From NCBI GenBank assembly GCA_002633005.1, contig NMRA01000687.1, forward strand, positions 80,714 to 140,501: 59,788 bases of DNA, written 5' to 3'. Under the pieces are notes generated by a model. That model ran no database searches, had not been told where the DNA came from, and worked only from the letters and a program-made list of their open reading frames with translations. Positions 29,201 to 41,200 of the stretch are shown piece after piece. The DNA is from Phoronis australis. Lineage: Eukaryota > Phoronida > Phoronidae. How positions within the stretch are numbered: position 1 is the stretch's first letter; each line of letters starts with the position of its first letter. The position numbers and the translations under genes are program-made.

Positions 29201-32200
29201 TATTTCTTATCTCAATTAGTTGGGTTGGCGAGGAGCACAAAATGAAGGTGCAGTATTTTTCATAATAAATTGTACAGCGTTTAAAATCAACAAAATTTCA
29301 GTGCACCACACTGCGACGAAATATCCATTTTATTTCAACTAGTCTTTTTGCAAATCTCAATAGTCAGTCTTAGTTGATAGATGTTCCACACACATGTCGA
29401 AATCGCAACAAATTACTGGACAAGTCCATTCATAAACTGACTAGTAACAACCAGGCTCAAAATATCACATAAAACTTGTACAAAAGTTTGTCAAAAACGC
29501 TACTATTGTGACTTAAATATGTCTACATTGCCAAATAATTCTGGAGAGATGTTCATCCAAGTTTGGTGGAGTCTGGCAGTTTTTTGGAAGTCTGTTTTTT
29601 TTGAAAACTACTGTACGAGTTAGTATGCCAGGCGAGGAAGCAGTGTGGCCCAGTGTGATTGGTGCTTTCTTTACTCGAGGTCATGGGTTCGGGTCCCACT
29701 GGTCCACACTGCTAGACCCTTGAGTCAGGTTTCTAGGTCCTCAGCTCGGTTTTATCTATATATTGTTAAAGCACAAAAATGGTTCCAGGTGATAAGTGCC
29801 ATGTGCCCACATGAGCAGCCTGCACACGTCTGGTATAATTTGTCAGTTGATTTACATTTCCACTGCCAGTGAGTTCACGCTGTTAATGTTTCAGGGAAGC
29901 AATGTTCTGGATGAAACTGACTTAATTACCATTGGTGTTACGAACGTTCAGCATAGAAAGTCTATTTTATTGGCAGCTCAAAGCAAACCACCTGTGATAC
30001 CAATTGGTGAGTTGAGTTTTATTTTTCAATGTATATTATGATATGCGAACAAATACAAAAATTATACATAAGTTGTTTTGTGGCATCTGTAAATTACAAA
30101 CCATGATATTAAAAGACTACAATTTTCTTAATTTTCATTTTTGTGAAGAAATTTGACAAAATGAAATTTCACTTGTTGGCCATATTGTGTGCTACATAAG
30201 TGAAGAATTAGAACATTTCATGGTTCACTGCACCCAAGGAAGGAGGAACTGAATTTGGGATGTGCCTATAGTTTTCTTCCGATTCCCTTGAGGATGTTAC
30301 AAAAAGTTCTAAGAAACTATCCATCTTCAAGGAAGCGGTGGCTTTAATTTGAAACTTACCTCAGTCTGTTATTTCACTCATGATCTTTTACTGACCGTGG
30401 CTTTGTTTACAGATGATGACAACATGCCGTCGTCGGTGGAGGAGTGGTTACAGTCGTTACGATTATCCGACTACAAGGATAGCTTCTTAGGCAGTCACTA
30501 CACGAGCATGGAGAGAGTGCGGAAAATATGGGAGTTGGAACTAAATGTAAGCAGTTTCTTTGGATTGTTTGTTATTATAGTGTGTGTTTTTTGGGTCAAG
30601 TTATCGTATTTACCCTGGCTGACACCCGTAGTTACACAGCCTCTCCTTATTTGCCAAAACTTTCATTTCAAACACCCATGCTATGTTGCACTTTTAGTTC
30701 ATTTTAGTACCATATCTAGTTCGTTTACTTACAATTGGCAGATGGTCACTCACAACTGCAATGTTTTGTCCTTTGACCAATGCGAAAAGGCGTGCTATCC
30801 AAGTTTGGCGTGATGTTATCACGGTTGATCTGTCATTTTCAAATTTAGTCCATAGAATTGTGAGACTTGAGTTATTTCCAAGAATAGTCACTGTTTCTAC
30901 TCTGTTGGCAAGCAGACGTAATAAAATTATGCTGAAGGGCATTGTTGTTGATATTACATCGTTATGTCATAGTTACGTCGTCACAATCGTTGAGGGGTCA
31001 TAATGACTTCTTAATGGTGCACACGACTTGGTGCTTTACAAGAAAACAAATAATGGGTTAAAATCACCAATTTTGGACAAAGATAATTGCTAAAATCCCC
31101 TTCTGTGTTTTTCAGGGGCTTCTAACATAGGCCCACAGCTTCTTAAAACATCGCCATATGATAGCTATGGTACAGAAGTTGATCACAAAAAACCATTAAT
31201 TTTGGTGCAACGTGTCTTTTATGGAAAAATAGGAAAGTACAGTACTGTTTCACTTGTCGGCCATATTGTGTCCTAAATTGGTGAGGTTTTACCCTACGTT
31301 GTGCGGGTGAAAAGTTGTAATGTTTTTTGTTGTTGTATATTGCAGGTTCTGGACATAACAGTATTAGGTCACAAGAAGAGAATTCTAGCCTCATTGGGTA
31401 ACAGGCTGGGAAGTGAGAGAGTCCAATCATTCCATTCATCAGATAGCCTAGTATGTATAGGTCTTTGCCTGCAGAGGGAGTTAGTCTCGGTATTGACTTA
31501 GGTAGCATTTTCTATCCCGTGTGTTCTCTTCTATGTAATAAGAAAAGGGTGCTACTGCATGCTCATGCAGTTTCTTTGCAACTGGGGTAATGGGTACCTG
31601 AGATAATGTTAACCCGGATTAAAACAGTACCACTTTTAGCTGACCAATTTGGCGGTGCACCTCTACCAATAACTCTAAGGTGTTCCCTGAGTTTTCGTCA
31701 TTTGGTTTTTGGTACCTTATCCCGGTTTCCATGTGAATGTGTTGGTTTGGGTTTGAAATCTGTGGCTAGTTCCACATCTGTTATTTGGAAAAAGATGTCC
31801 CTGCGAACAATTGTATATGGTGTAGAGAAATGAAGATTGACGAAAAATATTTCTTCATCTTTGTGTGGTTAATTCACTAATTTTGAGGCATAAACATATA
31901 CAGTCCATATTAGACTGGTCTCTGCTGTCTCTTTTGACATAGCGAAAAGACATCATGATTTCAACACGAAAGCCAAAACTCCAAACTGACTTTTCAGTCA
32001 AAAATTAGGAGATCCTTTCAACTGTCAACAGAGGGCACACCTTGTGCTTGTGATCAAGGATACAATTACTGTGGTGCAGTTTTATTGTCTTTACATGAAG
32101 GGACATTTTCCTGCTATACGAGTTTCACTCATTTAACAAGCAAAGTTATTTTAAAGCTAGATCTGGTCCAGTTTAGCTTGCTAAAATTGAATTAGGTCCT

Positions 32201-35200
32201 TTATTCTCACCAAAATTGGTCTCATAATATTCCTTGCCATGACAGGATTCTTTTTCCATTATTAACCGGAACATCGAAGTTGCCAACGACTCAAAGATTT
32301 TATTTGGATTGGTCAACCCTAAAATGGTGCTTATGTCCACATTCACATGTGACTTAAAATTATGAATTTGGAAATGAAAACGGCGCTTTTTCGCGTTGCC
32401 TGTTGGTGACAGAAATAGAACCCTATCACGCCAAGGAATATTTCGAGACCAACGTATAAGAGTAAAGGGATCAAATTCTATTTTTGTTTTTAGAAAGTTT
32501 AACAGAGCGAAATTCTGCTTTAATCTTGTGAAACAAAGAGAAGTTATAATGTATATTTGACTATGAGGCCATCTTTACTTACAGGACTGGAGTTGTAGTC
32601 CACTGACGGCTGTTACCAAGTCTAGCGAGGAGGAAAGTCTTGCATCGTCGACGGAGAAAGACCTCGATCTCTTTAAGGACTACTCAGGGGTCAAACCAAA
32701 ATATGATGCCAGCTCGCAAATGCACCAAAAATCACCAACGGAAAACGAAAAATTGAAATTTCCTTCCATTCCAGCGAAAAAAGAGCCTTCCAGGCCGGTA
32801 AGTAGATCATCCCTTGTACCACTAACGAACAATTTACTGTCGGTGGGGGGACCGGTACCATGAGTTGAGAAAAATCAGGAAGGTCTTAAGTTGCGTATAT
32901 AATTTGTTAGTTAGGTTCCTTAAAAATGTCTATTTCCTGCCTTCAGAACACCATACAGTGTATCTCTGACTAGGCTGATTGGATTCATATGAAACTTTTT
33001 CAGATGCTATGCATTGTGCAATGTTCTCCACAACTTGGTTAGGAATTGTTTTTTAAAATGTTCCACTCTTTTATGAGGGTCTATCAAAACATCAGGCTTT
33101 TATGATTTTCACTGATGAAAATATCAAAAGTTGGATGAAATGAAAACTTTATGATAATTTAGAAGACCATAACAGGGTTTTGAAATTTCATCTTGAACAT
33201 TTGTTTCAAATGAGATTTGATAATATTGTTTTGCTATAAACGTTCTTTCCTTTTTTGTTAAATTTCCCTACTAAAAAGAATGGACATGTGACCCAATTAA
33301 TAGCAGATTGGCAATAAGTCAAAGTTCAAACTCTACAAGCTTTCTACATTCAGTGTTTCAAGTGAGTTAAAAGCTGTAGTTATTTAGATATTTGGCTATT
33401 GAAATAAAAAAATCTTGTCAATAAGGTTCTACATAACCCCAACAAGCTCTAAACCGTTTGATTCTAAGGTCGTAGGTTAATCTCCTAGCTTGCAATGTGC
33501 AGGCCCAGAAATGACTCAGTAAACTGGCTGAAAATGTTGCGACACACTCCTCAATGGACATTCCCGAAGCAGCTTTACATCTCGTCTCTCTGGTAACCAT
33601 CACTGCAGCCTGATAGATTATTTTTACCTACAGCCAGGAGATGGCGTCGAGAGTGACTTCTTGCGTATTCGTCCTCCTCAATTGACTGCCATGCAGAGTC
33701 CTATCAAACAATGGCGACACAAGCCCGAAGTTCTCATCAAGGGTTGTTGCAACTATTCCTCACAGGTAGGTCACATGACTGAAAAATTGATCACATGAAA
33801 GCAAATAACAAGCATTTTAGCCAACAATGTCATATTTACGGCATTAAAATCATCAGACACCTAAAAGGTGGATACCGCAGACCAATCAAACACTAGAATA
33901 TTGATAGTCACGAAATGAAAAGGGGACAGGAAACAGAAAATCAGCACCAGAGTTTTAAGTTGGAAGTGCTATAATTCGAAGAAACTCAAGGTATGCTTAG
34001 AATCAAGAATGTGCAGGCTCTCTGTAACTGAGTGTGTAGGGTATGGCGTCTAGAATTGTCTCTGGGGTTATCAAAGTCATTAGTCATGTTTGGAAATTGA
34101 GAAGTGGTTAACATTGAAAGTTGAAAACTTATTTATGGTAGAAAATACTCGACTCAACAAGAGCTCAATGCAAAATACTCATCATTTTACCTCAAGATGG
34201 CATTGCCAACAATGCCGATGCGATCATACATGAATTTTTCTGCATACACATACTCTTAGTCGTCACTAATACTCTTTTTGCAGAAATATACCACAGTTGA
34301 GTTTATTTACAAAGATTGGAAAGTGATGGTGTTTTCTATGAATTTGTGCTTTACAATATGTTCCATATACTTTACTTGTGTTTTGTTGGGATCGAATTCT
34401 GACTGAAAAAGGTGACCTTACCTGTGACCTTTATTGGTTCAGTAGTTCTGAAAATAAACTCTCCAGACTTGGACAGAACTCTGCCAGACTCCTTCAAGCT
34501 ATGACGAAACTTCTTGCCGACGGTTGGCAGTTTATTCGAGCTTTTGTTGAAATAAGATAGTGTTTGTTAAAGTTTTGTCAGAATTTAATGTGACGTTATT
34601 GTATCTAGCCAGGAATTTTTCATTTGTGAAAGGACTTGAAAGTTGTTGCCATATTGACAAAGTTGATGGAGTAACACATCATTTTTGCTCATCTCAAGCG
34701 GATTTTCTTTTCAAAACAGTGAGCAACTGAAAAATACCACTGACTTGATTTCCAAAGCTTTTTTTACCTTATTTGAATACTAACTGTAGACACTGCCAGT
34801 CTCCTGCAGTTGGCCACGAAGCTTACAGATGTGTTCCTGCCAGATACAGTACAAGCCCAAAGTACTCAGACAAAATGACCCAGAATTCCCAGTCATGACA
34901 ACTGCAGTGGGCAGTAGTCTCGGGCGAGGAACTACCAGTCATTTGTCGATTACTTTTGTCTTGTATTGTAGCAAAATGTCACCTGCATTGTCTTTTTGTG
35001 AGAAGCACCGCTTTGTGGAAAGACATACCATGGGCGGCACACCACATGGGGCTGGGGGGGGGGGGGGTATAGCCCCCCAATTATTTCAGTGCTGTACTGC
35101 CTATGCATACTGTATGGTACACTTTCCTGTTTGATCCATACATGTATTGGTGCCAAAAGAATCTCCTAGCTCTAATGTAAAACTTCAAAAAAATTTATAG

Positions 35201-38200
35201 CAGGTTTACCTTTAAAGCAAGACCCTTTTTAGAACACCCTCTTGGTTTGGCTTCAGTTACCAAAAAAAGATTACTATCTCACCCCTCATTTGTGTTTCTA
35301 TTCAAAATTTTATTGTATGAAATCAATGTAAAAATAAAGGTTGTTGTTTTGTCGTATAATTCGTTCACCTCATAATGTTTACATTGTGGTTAAAAGTGGA
35401 CCAGGCAAATTGACAAAAAAGCACTATTTTTAATTTACAAATCATTTATGTATTTCAGTTGTATGTTCACATCACATGATTTAGAATAATACTTCATTGT
35501 TTAAACTTATAATCGTACTCTGGTTTCAGAATTCACGTCTTTTAAATCCCATTTTCGTGAATTACTTACACCACATGAATTAAAATTAAATTTGTGTCCC
35601 CACTAAATACGTGTTTGGCTCAAAATATTTTATTTGATATGGGACTAAAAAATTTTATTGTTGAAAAATTTGCGCTAACAAAAATACACGCCATGACATT
35701 GAATGGGGAAAGATAAGTTATTCTGCCAACCAATCCGTAGCCATCTTGGAGCTGGGAAGGTTATTGTGAGGAGGAAGCAGTATGTTAGTGCGGCTATATC
35801 TGATTTGTAAAAAATGCATAGTCAGCACTACAAATAATTCGAACAGAATTTCATGATAACTAAGAGTTTTTGTCATGGTATTCATCATTTTTCTTAAGCA
35901 GTATCCTATACAAATGTTTTTATTTTCCATCATTTAACAAACGCCTGGCTGTTTCACCTCCATAGCTGAACAAACATGTTAATGTTGTGTAAACCAGGAA
36001 ATTTTTATAGTTTTTGGTGTATATATTACTGTGTACACTTTTGCAATATGATTGGTCGAGCGAACGTAGAACCATGGCATCCTGTATAGTTGTGCATTTT
36101 CTGATGTGTTTGGGTTGTGGTTTAAAGTATTCCAGTGGAAGAAAGAAAAAAACTCTATTGGAGAATCCGGGCATCGATCCCGGTACCTCTCGCATGCTAA
36201 GCGAGCGCTCTACCATCTGAGCTAATTCCCCTAGTTGAAGAACTCATTGAATTTAATATATTTATTCAACTTACATTTATGGTGCAAGTTTTCTTGATGT
36301 TTTTTTCAGTATCTTGGTTCCTGTTTAGTATCTTCATTACAAGGAACTGATTCTACTAAGGAAGGTATTCGTAAAATGAAGGTAAATCATTCTTCTTAAT
36401 TGAATTTTATATACTTTTGGCGCTGTTTTGTGTAGCCACTAGAGGGCGTTTAAGGACATCCCTGAGAGAGACTGCCATCTGTGGGTAGATAGTGAAGTTA
36501 TGTAAACAAGGAAATGATATGCATTGTGTGCCAACTCAGTGACCGTGTGAACAATATTTGAGAATGCTTTGTTTATGCTTTTGTTCATTCTGTGTAGATT
36601 TAGTACTGTGCGTGTATGGTTCATGTGTCTTTGACGAAAGATATAAGAAGTTTAGTTTTAGCGCTTGGTGTATGAATCACTTTTCTCTCTCCACAGTGCG
36701 CCAATTCATATACTGCTAAACCTGTAAACTGAACGCCCGTGGCATGCTTGTTCAGTGAGTCGTTACGGATTATTATGACAATCTGTATCAGTTACTTTCT
36801 CACTAGATTTTAATTACAACAAAAGCAAGCTATTTTTCCAACTCACTTGTTCTGTATGCCATTGAATTTTCAAAGCTCAGTCATGGTTAAAATCACTTTG
36901 AAATTGCCAGTGGTTCAAATGTACACCACTGTGTATTTGTTCTGGTCTCGGGGACAAGTAATTCTCATCGCTCTAACGGCTCACGCATGCTTCCATTAAT
37001 TAATCAGTTATCACCACTATTGATCTGCCAGTGTAGCAGAGTAAAACATTTTTACCCTTGGTATTAAAGCGCATATCGGCTATTTTTAATGGTTTTAGTC
37101 TCACTTCTATTTGTGGGCAACTTTGGGGAAATTTGGCATGTTTTTATTTGTTTTGCTGCCCGATAATTGGTTGATTTGCTTTGATGCTAATTATTTATTT
37201 ATGTTTGGTATTACATTTTAGTGTTTTTCTTGTCCACGAGCATTCAGTGTTTGTTTGCTTCTCTTTCAAAAATGTTGAAATTTATATAGGCCTACAAGAA
37301 AATCATTTAATACTATTTTTTTTGTTCCTGTTATGTGTGCTGCTGTATTACGTCGTTTCCTTTCCCTAATCAGTCTCATTTCTTTGTTTTGATTTTTCTG
37401 TCTCTCCTAACAGTGCCTTGTAATCGCTTGTTATTAAAATTCATGACAGATATCTTATTTTCTGGGCCATTAAGTTTGCTGTTAAAGGCATCCATCCGTG
37501 TGAGCCATGACTAGCCTCCCACTGTGAGCATGTCTGGTGTTTATGGTTATTCAGTTTGGGACAGAGGAATACGGGGCCCCCGAGGGATATACTATGTCAA
37601 AATCTTTGTTTTAATTTAAAGGGTCTTCTCATCGTAGTTCGCAATCATTGACGAATCTTCAAAGGACTTGTTGGCTTAATTGAGTTTTTGATCTAATTTG
37701 TTCTGAAATAAAGTTAGCCATCATCAGATGTAACGTATTAATGAAGCGAATAAAACTATCCTCATTGGATGTTGGTGCCGGCAGTATTTGGCATTTTCAT
37801 TTAACATGCTGTTAAAAATTATCAACCACCCTGGTGTACAAATTACGAATTTACAAAGTTCACTGCCTGCTGGAGTCTATTAGAAAATTTGTCATTTTGA
37901 TTGTAAAAATGTGCAACAAAAATTCTTAGGTAATAAATTTGTTTTCTAAGGATTTTTTTATTTCTTTTGTGAACACGTGTGGTGCTTTCTAGCTCATTGA
38001 GAAATAGGCTCTCAGCAAAACTTGCCATTCCAGACATCCAGACATAGTATTTAAGGTCTCTCACAAAACTGGATCATGATTGACTTTGAACTGGCATGAG
38101 TATCGTTTACAAAACCCTTTCTATTTATTATTAATTTGTAATCAGTTCCGTTTGCTTTAAGGCTACGCTACATTTGCCGTGAATGCGACTGCAGTTTTGC

Positions 38201-41200
38201 CGAGCTCCAATTCAGTTTAATCTGGGTATACTCTATCAAATCCCTAATTATAATCTCCACTAAACAGATTATCTAATTAAAGAGGTTCACTGTGTTTTGA
38301 ATGAGCCTTTGAATAAATTCCACTTGTGATAATTAGCTTTGAAAAGAATTCTAATTGCTAACACAAATGAAGATTATATTTTCATTACCATTGTCGAAGT
38401 CTGTGAGTGTGATTTTTTAGCGAAGTAATAATTTTGATAGTGGTTTTTTTCTCGGTAATGAAAGTGGTGTGTTAAATGCTTGCTATAGTGATCATACAGT
38501 GAATTGCAACAGAATTCCATGAATTGTTTTTCAAGTTCACATTAATACTTTATGTATATTCAAGGGCTTCTATTGTGTAGTGCTTGAAGGTAAATGATTG
38601 TTAAATATCCACTCGAAGCCAGTGTTTAATCTACAGAATAACACATATTGTTTTAGTGTGTTGTTGTGAATATTGATTGAAAATCTCAACTGGTTTTAAG
38701 CCTTAAAATGTCTCTAATCACGCGCCTGTCAAAGAGCCATCTCCACCCTTGATAAATGGTTTCCCTTTCCTTTTGATGTTTTAACACATCTTTCAATTTT
38801 ACTGCAGCCCTGTCAGTTTGGCTTGTTCTTTCTTTGAGTAAATCATGTTTTATGGACATGTAGGAATTATTGCATTGTTTTTTTCCTTAATACTTTGATT
38901 TTGTAACTTATTAATAATCGTCTTGTATTTCCACCAGTAATCCATCTCGTCTTAATATATGGTAACATTTCTTGCCAACTTGAGTGATTTGCACTCAAGG
39001 CATCTAGTTTTTAATTGGGGGATCTCTTTTACATGCATTCGTTACAGTTTGTCAGTTTTTTGGTTTAAAATACTGCCGTAAACTTAATTAAGGTAATCTA
39101 TCTTATTCGACCTGTTAGGCTGAAATAATACACATTTCATGCCTTTCAGCTCTCTAACCAACCCTTTGATTTCATCATTCTTGCTTGGTTGCCAATAACA
39201 AAGTATATAATGTTGAGGACTTCATGAAAACAAGTTATGAGTTTATGTTGTCCTATGGTGTAGAAGCAGTGTTTAGTAAGCGAGTTGGAAAACATATCTA
39301 TGTTGGTTTTTGTAGAAGTCTGTTCAGAATGTCAGCAAGTTCCCTCAGATTATGCTATCCATTTCTTACCGTGGAGTAAAGTTCATCGATGCAAAGTCAA
39401 GGGTAAGTCCACATCCACACGAGTACACACTCAGTATCCGTCTGTTATCTGAACGTCTTGTCATAAAGGCAGGAACCTCTTCCAATATACTGTTGTGAAT
39501 TGTCTTCTGAATGCAGAGTAATGTTCTCTGCAAAGCACATTTGAATAAGCCTGTTTCCGTCAATTGTTATACATTGAGTTGATGGTGAAATTATGGAAAA
39601 ATTGTTGAAAAGTTTTTGAAAGCCAGAAAGCAATGTTTTAAAGAATTATTCGATTACCCTTATACTTAGATTTGTGTTGGATTTTCTTGATGTCCTGGAA
39701 ATGTGCGTGATGGTTCGGAAAGTTTGACCAAACTTACGCACATACTGCATAGACTACTCTACCACGGCATGTGATAAATTTGTCGCAGTGCTGAGGGCCA
39801 TAAAATTCGAAAGTTTGATGATGTCACCCTAACCACCGGTGCCTACTGCATTGTTGTTAGCATACTAAATTCTCAATAACTTAAGTTGCTTCCAGTGCAC
39901 TGATTTTGAACACAAGGAAACCGGTAACATCTATTTTTGAAGTCTTGGAAATGATTACAGTTGTTCTTGAAACTTGTACAGGTATACTGTTTACGACTGC
40001 CTTGATGACAAGTTACGCACACTTCAACTGACGCACACTACACACTGGCGCACACTACACACTGGCGCACACTACACACTGGCGCACACTACACACTGGC
40101 GCACACTACACACTGGCGCACCCTACACACTGGCGCACCCTACACACTGGCGCACGCTACACACTGGCGCACGCTACACACTGGCGCACGCTACACACTG
40201 GCGCACGCTACAAACTGGCGCACGCTACACACTGGCACACACTACAAACTGGCGCACACTACACACTGGCGCACACTACACACTGGCGCACACTACAAAC
40301 TGCTGCACACTACAAACTGATGCACACTACACACTGAAGCACACTACACACTGGTGCACACTACACACTGAAGCACACTACACACTGACGCACACTTCAT
40401 CCCAACCAGCACAGTCGCTGGTCCTTGGTATCAATGATTCTTTACATGGCAGACCAGCTGAAACACACAGCAGAGGGAAAATATTACCAACGTTTAAAAC
40501 ATGGTTGATCTCCTAGGGTACAATTTACGCTATGCATGGTCACTTCAAATATCCAGAACGTTCTATATGATCTTTTCTTCTCCACTCTATAACGTAGCCA
40601 TATGCGTTATCGTTTTCAGCACGTCGTTAGTGAACACGAAGTCAGCAACATCTTCTGCGCTTGTCAGGATGGTACTGACATGAACTTTTTTGCCTATATC
40701 ACCAAAGATCTCCAGACCAACAAGTTGTACTGTCACGTGTTCAAAGTAAAAACAATGGTAAGTCACTGTCTTGCTTACTTGCAAACTACAATAATACTCC
40801 ACTTATTTTGCACAAGAATAATTAGCTAAAAATTGTCACATTTCCATTTATCCAAGGCTGATCACTTTACTGAATATAATAGAAAATTTTGATTATCAAA
40901 AGTTATTTTATTACATGTACTGTACAAGAACTAACAAAAAATTTCTTAATCTTTTTTTGTGGAGAAATTTGACAAAATAGAATTTCAATTGTGCTAAACA
41001 AGTGAAAAATTACGGTGTTCTAAGTTTGGGTTGTCCAGTGAATGTAACCTATAGAGACAATGGTGATCATTGAAACTCTTATCGTAAATTTCCTGAAGAT
41101 TGAGAATTTTTAAGTGATTTTATTTCCACGTTGTAATGATGCCGACTTGCTGACTGAAAATAAGACACAGATGAATTGTGTGAATGAGACCCTTTTGGTT

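Larger units (their letters stand above)
28598..29894. other. ANKS1 intron, 1.3 kb, with MITE and SINE
   Basis: This splits SAM1. It holds a family B element (28961-29180) and a tRNA-like SINE candidate (29640-29790). No coding exon was seen. Confidence 0.7.
33766..36309. other. ANKS1 intron, 2.5 kb, hosting a tRNA gene
   Basis: Bounded by GTAGGT and TTTTTTCAG. It contains a 14-G tract (35054-35067) and an antisense tRNA-Ala gene with a T-run terminator near the right end. The rest is AT-rich and unassigned. Confidence 0.7.

Noticed and set aside
39974-40516. 180-codon open frame, the longest in the window
   Set aside because: It is produced by the 17-bp minisatellite, which cycles through one frame without stops; the residue pattern simply repeats and no domain is present.
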